A program made the translations under genes and the position numbers. From Rhodobiaceae bacterium (lineage in GTDB: Bacteria > Pseudomonadota > Alphaproteobacteria > Rhizobiales > Tepidamorphaceae): a stretch of 64,000 bases of DNA. Numbering within the stretch: position 1 is the stretch's first letter; every line of letters begins with the position of its first letter. Of the stretch, positions 55,798 through 64,000 are shown piece after piece. A model generated the notes under the pieces. That model ran no database searches and was not told where the DNA came from. It saw only the letters and a program-made list of their open reading frames with translations. The stretch is taken from the NCBI GenBank assembly GCA_020637985.1, contig JACKJK010000003.1, positions 372,001 through 436,000 of the forward strand. Reading direction: 5' to 3'.

Positions 55798-56742
55798 TCA
55801 CGTGCGCCGGCGAAACAGGCCTTTGGGCAATGTGGTGAGCGCGACGCCTGTTGCAACCCCGGCGAAGCCTGCGAGGTGGAACGCCTGGACGCGCTCGCCG
55901 AGAAACAGCACGGCCAGCGATACGCCGTACACCGGCAACAGGTACATGAATACGCCTGCAATGGAGGGCCCGACCGTCTTCACGCCATACTGGAACGTGG
56001 AAAACGCCAGTACGGAGGCAAAAACGGCGACGCCGAGGATGCTCATCCAGGCTTCCTGCGTACGCGGGAACGCATCCAGCCGGATTGCTTCGTAGGCCAT
56101 GAAGGGCGCCAGGATGGCCGCGCCCGTTCCCGCGATGGCGCAGAACAGCACGATCGTCGGCAGGCCGGTGAAATGCTTGCGCCGCAGGATCACGGAATAG
56201 ACCGCCCAGGCGAGCGCCCCGACCGCGACGCCGATGTCGCCGGGGTTGAAGCGGAAATGGATCAAACGGTCGATATCGCCCTTCATCAGGATGGTGGCGA
56301 CGCCGGCAAACGCCAGCGCGATGCCCAGCATCTGGCGCGCACCCGGCCGAATGCCGCGGAACAGCCATTCCAGCAGCACGATCAGCACCGGCGATGACGT
56401 ATAGATCAGCGTTGCGTTTGTGGCGGTCGTGCTCTTCAGGGCGACATAGATCAGCGAACCGCACAGCGTCATGCCGAGAAACCCGAGAACGACGAGTTCG
56501 CCCGCATGGGCGAGAAGCGTTGCACGGTGCTTGCGCAGGCCCGAAAACGCGAACGGCAGCAGGATCATGAATGCGATCAGCCAGCGCCAGAAGGCGAGCG
56601 TCGACGGCTCGACGGTCTGCGCCGCCGCCCGCCCGATGATGAGGTTCGAAGAAAAGAACAGCGGCGAGACGACGAGAAGCGCGAGCGCACGTCGCCGCAG
56701 GCGCGGGTCGACGCTGTTGTCGGCGGGAGTTTGGCTGGTCAT
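55798..56742 (-). CDS. EamA/DMT-family transporter
   Basis: The 314-residue protein has ten predicted transmembrane helices in two EamA halves: SPLFFSSNLIIGRAAA at the start, TLIYTSSPVLIVLLEWLF at the end of the first half, and LLPVYGVSLAVLFLGERV in the second. These exporters or permeases move metabolites such as amino acids across the inner membrane. The substrate is unknown. It lies 154 bases upstream of the outer-membrane protein gene on the same strand; a link is uncertain. Confidence 0.88.
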   Translation of the reverse strand: MTSQTPADNSVDPRLRRRALALLVVSPLFFSSNLIIGRAAAQTVEPSTLAFWRWLIAFMILLPFAFSGLRKHRATLLAHAGELVVLGFLGMTLCGSLIYVALKSTTATNATLIYTSSPVLIVLLEWLFRGIRPGARQMLGIALAFAGVATILMKGDIDRLIHFRFNPGDIGVAVGALAWAVYSVILRRKHFTGLPTIVLFCAIAGTGAAILAPFMAYEAIRLDAFPRTQEAWMSILGVAVFASVLAFSTFQYGVKTVGPSIAGVFMYLLPVYGVSLAVLFLGERVQAFHLAGFAGVATGVALTTLPKGLFRRRT

Positions 56743-56924
56743 GGATGGCGTTCGCCGCTCTTGCCGCGGGTAGGATCGCCAACGCCTATGCCAATCGAGC
56801 AGCTAGGACAACGCACATCGGCGCATGCCACATGCGCGCCAGCAAGCCGTTCATGGCCGAAAGGCGTTTGCCGCCTGCAGCGCATTCCGCTCAGGCGCAC
56901 GCACCTGAACGACTAGAACATGCG

Positions 56925-57779
56925 CTAGCGGATGTTCAGGCGTTGGCCTTCATAGGGGACAGCGGCGCAGACCGTGCCGGTATTGCGCAGTCTGGCGCAG
57001 ACATCCACGGCATCGGCGGCATTCGCCATCGGGCCGGCAAGCAGGCGCAGCGTCACGCCCCGGTTGTCCTCGTCGACATGCACCAGCGGATCGAACTGGC
57101 CGAGCAGGCCCGAATGCGCCCGGGCAAGCGTGTCCCACTGGCTGCGCAGTTGCGACAGGGAATGACCCGCCGCCACCTCCACGGCGAACCGCGTCTCGGT
57201 GACGCGCGTCTGGCCGCGGGCGAGATCGGCCGCCGCCGAGCGTGCCAGTGCGTCGCGGATGGCATCCTGCGTCCCGGCCGGCATCGGCTGGCCCGCAGGC
57301 ATGTTGCCGGAAATCGACGGCAGGCTGCCTGTGACCATGGAATCGACCGCGTCTTCGGCCTTGCCGCGCATTTCCGCGATCCGGTTGAGCAGCGCCTTCT
57401 TTTCGATGGCTGCCCGGCGCACGGCCGTTTCCAGCCGGGCGATCTCGGCCTTCAGTTCGGCGACGTCGACCGGCTTGCCATTCGCGCCCGCGCCGAACGC
57501 GCCGGTGGCCATTGGCGAACCATCCGGCGCCATCTCGCGTGCAGGCTCGATCCGGGCGACGACTTCGCTGGACGATCCCCACGAGAAAAGATCCGCGATG
57601 CGGTCGCGACCGTCGTCCTTGACCGCCGAGGAAAAGGCCGCCGCCGCTGACATTCCGGCGATCGCCGCCCAGGTCATCATCATGCGCTGTCGCTTGCGCG
57701 TCATCTTTCCGGAAGACACGACCTTGCGGTCCGCGACCGGGATTTCGGGAAAGGGGCGATTGCGTTTGACCTTGGCCAT
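56925..57779 (-). CDS. Membrane protein with coiled coil and SPOR-like C-terminal domain
   Basis: The 284-residue protein has a cytoplasmic Lys/Arg-rich tail, one transmembrane segment (about 32-52), a short coiled coil (about 103-140: LKAEIARLETAVRRAAIE) and a C-terminal domain (about 200-284) with FAVEVAAGHSLSQLRSQW and CARLRNTGTVCAAV, which resembles SPOR domains that bind glycan-denuded peptidoglycan at the septum. It may act in cell division. The start is ATG 57779. It is divergent from glmU. Confidence 0.72.
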   Translation of the reverse strand: MAKVKRNRPFPEIPVADRKVVSSGKMTRKRQRMMMTWAAIAGMSAAAAFSSAVKDDGRDRIADLFSWGSSSEVVARIEPAREMAPDGSPMATGAFGAGANGKPVDVAELKAEIARLETAVRRAAIEKKALLNRIAEMRGKAEDAVDSMVTGSLPSISGNMPAGQPMPAGTQDAIRDALARSAAADLARGQTRVTETRFAVEVAAGHSLSQLRSQWDTLARAHSGLLGQFDPLVHVDEDNRGVTLRLLAGPMANAADAVDVCARLRNTGTVCAAVPYEGQRLNIR

Positions 57780-57967
57780 GATTACCTGCCGCGCTGTTCC
57801 GCTGCTTGACGCGTCGGCGCCGTTCGGGTTGCTGCAAGGTGACTCGAATGCGGTTAAGGAAGTGGTAACGATGAAGGCTGCGGCGACGGCCGAATGCGCG
57901 CGCGCCAACCAATGCTTTACCGCCGGCCCCTACCTTTGCAGCGCAGACTACTCAGGAGAACATCTAA

Positions 57968-59299
57968 ATGGCCGACACGCTGTTCGTCGTGCTCGCGGCA
58001 GGCGAGGGCACCCGCATGCGTTCCTCGACGCCGAAAGTCCTGCACAGAATCGCGGGTCTGCCGATGCTGGCGCACGTTCTGGCAGCCGCGTGCGGGCAGG
58101 CGGATGCGGACATTGCAGTCGTCGTCGGCCCGGACCGCGACGACGTCGCCGACTGCGCGAGGAAGTCGGCCGCCGGCGCAAGCGTCTTCGTGCAGGCCGA
58201 CAGGCTCGGCACGGCGCATGCCGTCCTTTCGGCGCGTGACTCGATTGCGCAGGGCTACGCGCAGGTCGTGGTGCTGTTCGCCGACACCCCTCTGATGAAG
58301 CCCGAGACACTCGCCGCCATGGTGCGGGCGGTCCGCGATGGAGCAGGCGTCGCCGTGCTCGGCTTCGAGGCTCCCGATCCGACAGGCTACGGCCGCCTCG
58401 TCGTGGAGGAGGGCGCGCTGCTGGCGATCCGCGAGGACAAGGATGCAAGCGAGGCTGAAAAGGTCATCACGCTCTGCAATTCCGGCGTCATGGCATTTTC
58501 GGGCAAAAAGATTCTTCCGATCCTCGGCCGGATCGGCAACGCCAATGCCAAGGGCGAGTACTACCTCACCGACGCCGTCGAGATCGCGCGCGGCGATGGC
58601 CTCGCGACGGTTGCCCTCGAAGCGGATGCCGAGGAGGTCGGCGGCGTCAACGACCGGGCGCAACTGGCGCATGCCGAGTTCCTCATGCAGCAGCGCCTGC
58701 GTGCAGCCGCAATGACTTCGGGCGTCACGCTGCGCGATCCCGCAAGCGTCCATTTCAATCACGACACGCGCATCGGTCGCGACGTCACCGTTGAGCCGAA
58801 CGTCGTCTTCGGCCCCGGAGTGGTGGTGGAGGAGGGAGCCGAAATCCGCGCTTTCTGCCACCTGGAAGGTTGCCGCATTGGTGCGGGCGCGCAGATCGGC
58901 CCCTTCGCGCGGCTGCGCCCGGGCGCTGATCTTTCCACCGGCGTGAAGATCGGCAATTTCGTCGAGATCAAGAACGCGAAGATCGCCGACGGCGCCAAGG
59001 TCAACCACCTCAGCTACGTCGGCGATGCGACCGTGGGCGCTGCCGCCAACATCGGCGCGGGTACGATCACCTGCAACTATGACGGTTCGGCCAAGCACCA
59101 CACGAACATCGGCGCGGGCGCCTTCATCGGCTCCAACTCGGCTCTTGTCGCCCCCGTCAGCATCGGCGACGGCGCCTATGTCGGCTCGGGCAGCGTCATC
59201 ACCAAGGACGTGCCCGGCGAGGCGCTGGCGGTTGCCCGCGCGCGCCAGACGGAAATCCCCGGATGGGTTGCCCGGCAGCGCGCTAAGCATGAATCGTGA
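57968..59299 (+). CDS. glmU: Bifunctional GlcNAc-1-P uridyltransferase / glucosamine-1-P acetyltransferase
   Basis: GlmU acetylates glucosamine-1-phosphate and then adds UMP, giving UDP-GlcNAc. The 443-residue protein has the N-terminal nucleotidyltransferase motif LAAGEGTRM with STPKVLH and a C-terminal left-handed beta-helix of hexapeptide repeats (about 240-410) with NFVEIKNAKI and GAGTITCNYDG. Its product feeds peptidoglycan and lipid A synthesis and is the substrate of WecB in this locus. It is followed by glmS at 125 bases. Confidence 0.97.
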   Translation: MADTLFVVLAAGEGTRMRSSTPKVLHRIAGLPMLAHVLAAACGQADADIAVVVGPDRDDVADCARKSAAGASVFVQADRLGTAHAVLSARDSIAQGYAQVVVLFADTPLMKPETLAAMVRAVRDGAGVAVLGFEAPDPTGYGRLVVEEGALLAIREDKDASEAEKVITLCNSGVMAFSGKKILPILGRIGNANAKGEYYLTDAVEIARGDGLATVALEADAEEVGGVNDRAQLAHAEFLMQQRLRAAAMTSGVTLRDPASVHFNHDTRIGRDVTVEPNVVFGPGVVVEEGAEIRAFCHLEGCRIGAGAQIGPFARLRPGADLSTGVKIGNFVEIKNAKIADGAKVNHLSYVGDATVGAAANIGAGTITCNYDGSAKHHTNIGAGAFIGSNSALVAPVSIGDGAYVGSGSVITKDVPGEALAVARARQTEIPGWVARQRAKHES

Positions 59300-59424
59300 T
59301 GAAAGACGACGTCAGACAGGCTTTCGCGTAAGATTTCGCAACAATTCGTCACTTGGCCGGGGCAGGCGCATCATGCATGGCTTTGCCGCGGCAGCTGTTT
59401 CGCAGCAGGGAGATTCGGTCAAAC

Positions 59425-61251
59425 GTGTGCGGGATTGTTGGAATCATCGGCAAGCAATCGGTGGCGGACGGCCTCGTAGAGGCATTGAAGCGGCTCGAGT
59501 ATCGCGGCTACGACTCTGCCGGCATCGCGACACTTGAGGAAGGCCATCTCGCGCGCCGGCGCGCCGAGGGAAAGCTGCGCAATCTTGAGACGCGGCTCGC
59601 CGAATTGCCGCTCAAGGGCACGATCGGCATCGGCCACACCCGCTGGGCGACCCATGGCGCGCCGACCGAGACGAACGCCCATCCCCATGCCACCGCGCGT
59701 GCCGCCGTCGTGCACAACGGCATCATCGAGAATTACCGCGAACTGAAGAAGGAGCTGCAAGCGGCCGGTGTCCGTTTCGAAACGCAGACCGACACCGAGG
59801 TCGTCGCTCAGCTGGTATCGCATGCGATGGACAATGGCGCCGATCCGCAAGCCGCCGTTGCCTCGACCCTGAAGCGGCTCGAAGGCGCCTTCGCACTGGT
59901 CTTCGTGTTCGAGGGGTATCCCGATCTGCTGATCGGCGCGCGCAAGGGCAGCCCGCTCGCTGTCGGCCACGGCGATGGCGAGATGTTCCTCGGCTCCGAC
60001 GCAATCGCGCTGTCGCCCTTCACCAACAGGGTCAGCTATCTGGAAGACGGCGATTGGGTTGTCGTCACGTCTGCCGGTGCAACGATCCGCGACGAATCCG
60101 GGCACGAGGTCCTGCGCCCGGTGCAGACGTCGCTCGCCTCCGCGCTTCTGGTCGACAAAGGCAACCACCGCCACTTCATGCTCAAGGAAATCTACGAGCA
60201 GCCGGAGGTTGTCGCCCACACGCTGGCCAACTATCTCGACATGGCGGCTGGTACCGTGCGTCTGCCCGACGGTCTGCCCTTCGACTTCGCAAAGCTCGAC
60301 CGCATCACGATCACCGCCTGCGGTACGGCCTATTATGCCGGCCTGGTGGCGAAATACTGGTTCGAGCAGTATGCCCGCATCCCGGTCGATATCGACGTTG
60401 CCTCTGAGTTCCGCTACCGCGAGACACCGCTTTCGCCCGGCGGGCTTGCCATCTTCATTTCCCAGTCCGGCGAAACGGCCGACACGCTGGCAAGCCTGCG
60501 CTATTGCCGCGCGCAGTCGCAACATACGCTTTCGATCGTCAACGTGCGCGAATCCACCATCGCGCGCGAATCCGAGTCGATCATGCCGACCTATGCCGGC
60601 CCTGAAATCGGCGTTGCCTCGACCAAGGCCTTCACCTGCCAGCTCGCAGTGCTTGCCTCGCTGGCGCTGGCAGCGGGTGCCGCACGCGGCAAGCTTGCCC
60701 CGGCCGAGGTCGAACGTCTTTCGCGTGCGCTCGTCGAGGTGCCGCGCCTGACCGCGCAGGCGCTGAAGGCGGAACCTGCCATCGAGGCCATGGCGAAGGA
60801 CTTTTCCCGCGCCCGCGACGTGCTCTACATCGGCCGCGGCCTGAGCTATCCGCTGGCACTGGAAGGCGCGTTGAAGCTCAAGGAAATCTCCTACATTCAC
60901 GCCGAGGGCTATGCTGCCGGCGAACTCAAGCACGGCCCCATCGCGCTGATTGACGAGGAAACGCCGGTCGTTGTCGTTGCGCCGAGCGATTCCCTGTTCG
61001 ACAAGACCGTGTCGAACATGCAGGAAGTCGCCGCTCGTGGCGGGCGCGTCGTCCTCATAACGGATGGTGCGGGGGCCAACGCGGCGGGCGATCACGCAGT
61101 CGAAGTCATTACCATGCCGGCGATGGACCCCTTCGTGCAGCCTCTCGTCTATGCCGTGCCGGTGCAGTTGCTCGCCTATCACACGGCGGTTTTCATGGGC
61201 ACCGACGTCGATCAGCCGCGCAACCTCGCCAAATCCGTCACGGTCGAATAG
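59425..61251 (+). CDS. glmS: Glutamine--fructose-6-phosphate aminotransferase (isomerising)
   Basis: GlmS makes glucosamine-6-phosphate from fructose-6-phosphate and glutamine, the first step to UDP-GlcNAc. The family needs an exposed Cys at residue 1 after Met removal: a GTG start at 59425 gives MCGIVGIIGKQ, so the catalytic Cys follows the initiator. The upstream in-frame ATG codons would bury it and are rejected. AGGGAG lies upstream. The 608-residue protein has a GATase domain (about 2-220, with GHTRWATHG) and two SIS domains (about 290-420 and 460-595, with SQSGETADTLASLR) and ends KSVTVE. No glmS ribozyme was seen. Confidence 0.96.
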   Translation: MCGIVGIIGKQSVADGLVEALKRLEYRGYDSAGIATLEEGHLARRRAEGKLRNLETRLAELPLKGTIGIGHTRWATHGAPTETNAHPHATARAAVVHNGIIENYRELKKELQAAGVRFETQTDTEVVAQLVSHAMDNGADPQAAVASTLKRLEGAFALVFVFEGYPDLLIGARKGSPLAVGHGDGEMFLGSDAIALSPFTNRVSYLEDGDWVVVTSAGATIRDESGHEVLRPVQTSLASALLVDKGNHRHFMLKEIYEQPEVVAHTLANYLDMAAGTVRLPDGLPFDFAKLDRITITACGTAYYAGLVAKYWFEQYARIPVDIDVASEFRYRETPLSPGGLAIFISQSGETADTLASLRYCRAQSQHTLSIVNVRESTIARESESIMPTYAGPEIGVASTKAFTCQLAVLASLALAAGAARGKLAPAEVERLSRALVEVPRLTAQALKAEPAIEAMAKDFSRARDVLYIGRGLSYPLALEGALKLKEISYIHAEGYAAGELKHGPIALIDEETPVVVVAPSDSLFDKTVSNMQEVAARGGRVVLITDGAGANAAGDHAVEVITMPAMDPFVQPLVYAVPVQLLAYHTAVFMGTDVDQPRNLAKSVTVE

Positions 61252-61503
61252 GCACACGGCGATTTCCCGTTTCCGACCCGCGCTCTTCCAGACGTGGTAA
61301 CGGAAGTCGGACGCAAAGATATCGGTTGCCGCGGCATCTTTTCGCACCCTCCGGCCTCGCAGCACGTGTGCGCCGAACTATTTAGCCGTGCGGGCTGAAT
61401 CGTGCCTGCAACAAGGTGCGTGCATGCTATGCTGACACAACGAAGAAGCGCACCGGACACGCGCGGCGGACGCGCGTCGAAGCGCCACCGAAAGAATTGA
61501 GGC

Positions 61504-62304
61504 ATGACCGAGAATACCTCCGATAGCGAACAGGGCCGCGAGCCTGGCCAGGACCACCACGCCGAGCACTCGCTCGGCGAGGCGCTGCACCTCGACCAGC
61601 TGACGCTGCCGCCGCGCAAGCCGAGTTTCGGCATGCGGTTTCGCAACTATTTCCTGACCGGTCTTGTCGTCGCGGCTCCGATCAGCATCACCGTCTATCT
61701 GACCTGGTCGTTCGTCTCCTGGGTCGATACCTGGGTCAAGCCGCTGATACCCTCGCACTACAACCCCGACAACTACCTGCCGTTCACGGTGCCTGGCGTC
61801 GGGCTTCTGATCGCGATTCTCTTCATCACCGCCCTCGGCGCCCTGACTGCGAATCTGTTCGGCCGCACGGTCGTGCGTTACGGCGAGAACGTCCTCGATC
61901 GCATGCCGCTGGTCCGCTCCCTCTACAAGGCGCTGAAGCAGATCTTCGAGACCGTGCTGAGCCAGTCCCAGGGCAGCTTCGAGAAGGTTGGACTGGCGGA
62001 ATTCCCGCGCCGCGAATCCTGGTCCATCGTCTTCATTTCCACCAGCACGCGCGGTGAGGTTCTGCACCGCGTTGGCGGCGGCGAGCCGATGTGGTCGGTG
62101 TTCATGCCGACGGTCCCCAACCCGACCAGCGGCTTCCTGATGTTCATGCCGCAGAAGGACGTCGTCCTGCTCGACATGACGGTTGAGGAGGCCGCCAAGT
62201 TGGCGATTTCCGCAGGCCTGGTGATCCCGCCGTTCAAGGATCCCGCGGACGCCAAGGCGCATGTCGAGAAGGCCGTTGAGGCCAGGCGCGAAGGGCACGC
62301 CTGA
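61504..62304 (+). CDS. DUF502 membrane protein
   Basis: The 266-residue protein has an acidic His/Glu-rich N-terminus, two transmembrane helices (about 50-75 and 97-120) and the family segments VRSLYKALKQIFETVL and TVPNPTSGFLMFMPQKDV. The function is unknown. Homologues are common in alphaproteobacteria and plants. It is convergent with recG; only 6 bases separate the stops. Upstream is a 252-base gap with a possible extended -10 (TGC-TATGCT, 61425-61433) but no clear -35. Confidence 0.88.
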   Translation: MTENTSDSEQGREPGQDHHAEHSLGEALHLDQLTLPPRKPSFGMRFRNYFLTGLVVAAPISITVYLTWSFVSWVDTWVKPLIPSHYNPDNYLPFTVPGVGLLIAILFITALGALTANLFGRTVVRYGENVLDRMPLVRSLYKALKQIFETVLSQSQGSFEKVGLAEFPRRESWSIVFISTSTRGEVLHRVGGGEPMWSVFMPTVPNPTSGFLMFMPQKDVVLLDMTVEEAAKLAISAGLVIPPFKDPADAKAHVEKAVEARREGHA

Positions 62305-62310
62305 AGCCGG

Positions 62311-64000
62311 TCAGCCAGCCGATATGAGCCGCACCGCGTGGTCGCGGTCGAATAGATAGAGCAGGGTGCGCAGCGCTGCGCCGCGCTCGCCCTTGAGGTC
62401 GGCGTCGGTCTCCATGATATAGCGCGCCTCGTCGCGCGCCATGTCCAGCATGTCGAGGTGCACCGCCGGCTGCGCCAGCCGGAAGCCGGGAAACCCGCTC
62501 TGGCGTGTGCCCAGAACATCGCCGCCGCCGCGCAGCTTCAGGTCTTCCTCTGCAATACGGAAACCGTCTTCGGTCTCGCGCATGATCTCGAGGCGCGCGC
62601 GCGCGGTTTCCCCCAGCGGCGGCTTGTAGACCAGCAGGCAGGACGAGGCGCGGTCGCTGCGCCCGACGCGCCCGCGCAACTGGTGTAACTGCGCCAGGCC
62701 GAACCGCTCGGCATGCTCGATCACCATGACGGTCGCCTCGGGTACGTCCACGCCGACTTCGACCACGGTGGTGGCGACGAGGAGCGGCGTTCTGCCATCC
62801 TGGAAAGCCGCCAGCGCGGCCTGCTTGGCGGTCAGGTCCTGGCGCCCGTGCACCATCGAGACACGGCCGGGAAAGATCGCCGACAGCGCCGCGAAGCGTT
62901 CCTCGGCAGCCGCCGCATCGACGGCCTCGCTTTCCTCGACCAGCGGACACACCCAGTAGACGCGGTTGCCTGCCTGCATGGCCCGCCCGACGGCTGTCAC
63001 GACGTCGTCGATGCGCTCGTCGGGCAGGGCACGCGAGGCGATCGGCTTGCGCCCCGGCGGTTTCTCGTCGAGCTTGGAGACGTCCATGTCGCCGTAGAGG
63101 GTCAGCAGCAGCGTGCGCGGGATCGGCGTTGCGGTCATTACCAGCATGTCCGGCCTGTCGCCCTTCGCCGTCAGTGCCAGGCGTTGGTGGACACCGAAGC
63201 GGTGCTGCTCGTCGACGACGACGAGGCCGAGCGAGCGGAACGCGACATCCTGCTGGAACAGCGCGTGCGTGCCTACCGCGATGTCGATCTCGCCATTGGC
63301 GAGGCCTTCGCGCACCTTGCGACGCTCGCTCTGGCGGTCCTTGCCGGTGAGCAGCGCGACCTTCAGGCCGGCGGCGGATGCGTATTCAGACAGCGTTTTG
63401 AAATGCTGGCGCGCAAGGATTTCCGTCGGCGCCATCAACGCGGACTGCCCGCCGGATTCGGCGACCTGCGCCATGGCCAGCAGCGCCACCACCGTCTTGC
63501 CGCTGCCAACGTCGCCCTGCAGCAGCCGCACCATGCGCTCGCCGCTGGAGAGGTCGGCGCCGATTTCTGCTGCCGAGCGACGCTGCGCACCGGTCAGGGC
63601 AAAGGGCAGGGCGGTGGTGATCGCCGCCTGCAACTCGCCGGTTCCGGCTCGCGCGACACCGGACACCTTGACCGTCCTCGCGCGCACCAGCAGCAGCGCA
63701 AGTTGCCCGGCAAGCAGTTCGTCATAGGCAAGCCGCCGCCACGCAAGCCCTTCCAGCGCGGCATCCTGCGGCACCTGCGGCCGGTGCAGGCGTTGCAAAG
63801 CCTCGCCGAATGCCGGCCAGCGCATCTTCGCCATCACGTCGCGCGATTGCCATTCCGGCAGATCGGGCAAGGCGTCCAATGCGCCGTCGATGGCGCGCAC
63901 GATGGTCGCCCGCTTAAGGCCCGCGGTCAGCGGGTAGATCGGCTCGATTGGCGGTAGTTTCGCAAGGCCCGCGGCATCGACGATGCGGTCGGGATGCACC
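62311..64000 (-). CDS. recG: ATP-dependent DNA helicase RecG, N-terminus beyond window
   Basis: RecG remodels stalled replication forks and Holliday junctions. Only the C-terminal part is here (563 codons, frame open to the right edge). Visible are the Walker A motif LLQGDVGSGKT, the DEAD-type box VVVDEQHRFGVHQR, TATPIPRTLLLTLYGD and the TRG-like end RVGRSDRASSCLLVY with the wedge-adjacent segment. The C-terminus has EDLKLRGGGDVLGTRQSGFPGF. RecG is about 690 residues, so some 130 residues are missing. An in-frame Met at 63999 is internal. Confidence 0.95.
   Translation of the reverse strand, partial: VHPDRIVDAAGLAKLPPIEPIYPLTAGLKRATIVRAIDGALDALPDLPEWQSRDVMAKMRWPAFGEALQRLHRPQVPQDAALEGLAWRRLAYDELLAGQLALLLVRARTVKVSGVARAGTGELQAAITTALPFALTGAQRRSAAEIGADLSSGERMVRLLQGDVGSGKTVVALLAMAQVAESGGQSALMAPTEILARQHFKTLSEYASAAGLKVALLTGKDRQSERRKVREGLANGEIDIAVGTHALFQQDVAFRSLGLVVVDEQHRFGVHQRLALTAKGDRPDMLVMTATPIPRTLLLTLYGDMDVSKLDEKPPGRKPIASRALPDERIDDVVTAVGRAMQAGNRVYWVCPLVEESEAVDAAAAEERFAALSAIFPGRVSMVHGRQDLTAKQAALAAFQDGRTPLLVATTVVEVGVDVPEATVMVIEHAERFGLAQLHQLRGRVGRSDRASSCLLVYKPPLGETARARLEIMRETEDGFRIAEEDLKLRGGGDVLGTRQSGFPGFRLAQPAVHLDMLDMARDEARYIMETDADLKGERGAALRTLLYLFDRDHAVRLISAG

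Noticed and set aside
59300..59424. glmS ribozyme ahead of glmS
   Set aside because: The gap is 125 bases and shows no recognisable ribozyme core; glmS ribozymes are mainly found in Gram-positive bacteria.
61252..61503. tRNA or small RNA gene in the gap after glmS
   Set aside because: No cloverleaf, TTCRA-type T-arm or CCA end could be traced.

Overview
The window looks like a chromosomal segment of a high-G+C alphaproteobacterium. Several gene neighbourhoods point there: an NDUFA12-type complex I accessory subunit next to a DUF2155 protein, aat, accC and accB; RNase E divergent from an N-acetylmuramoyl-L-alanine amidase that is followed by penicillin-binding protein 1A and prfB; and an adenosylcobalamin-dependent ribonucleotide reductase. 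RNase E also carries a long acidic insertion in its S1 domain, as in other alphaproteobacteria. I cannot name the order or genus. I saw no rRNA, tRNA, CRISPR array, insertion sequence or phage gene.

Region 1 (1-23660) is mostly housekeeping. nrdJ runs off the left edge and has two candidate NrdR boxes upstream. Next come a protein with a receiver domain that lacks the phospho-acceptor aspartate, NDUFA12, a methyltransferase and DUF2155. A minus-strand set follows (M48 protease, a DsbA-like oxidoreductase, accB, accC, aat). An aminotransferase, rne, amiC, mrcA, prfB (read through a programmed +1 frameshift) and an M23 peptidase complete this part.

Region 2 (23790-51480) is a large surface-polysaccharide locus. 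A minus-strand block joined by start/stop overlaps holds a GtrA-like flippase, a methyltransferase, a NodB-type deacetylase, an FAD oxidoreductase, a hexapeptide acetyltransferase, a Gfo/Idh dehydrogenase, a DegT aminotransferase and a NodB-like/GT2 fusion. Next are an ArnT-like membrane glycosyltransferase, a secreted GH5 hydrolase and an O-antigen polymerase-like protein. Two GT4 glycosyltransferases converge. A PaaK/CapK-like protein, a Wzx-like flippase and wecG-wecC-wecB follow; wecB and wecC make UDP-ManNAcA and WecG is predicted to transfer it. An AT-rich divergent region separates wecB from a heparinase II/III-like protein and a Wzz/BY-kinase-like protein whose nucleotide-binding motifs are lost. 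A polyprenyl-phosphate sugar transferase and a diacylglycerol-kinase-like protein close the locus. The set fits Wzx/Wzy-type assembly of an amino-uronic-acid polymer, but I found no Wza-type export channel in the window.

Region 3 (51490-56742) holds a three-gene operon: a TPR/beta-barrel outer-membrane protein, a secreted FecR-domain protein and a CHASE2 adenylate cyclase. It could be an envelope-to-cAMP signalling module and is the least understood unit here. A DMT-family transporter lies beside it.

Region 4 (56925-64000) returns to general functions: a SPOR-like membrane protein, glmU and glmS (UDP-GlcNAc precursor supply, also the precursor for WecB), a DUF502 membrane protein, and recG running off the right edge.
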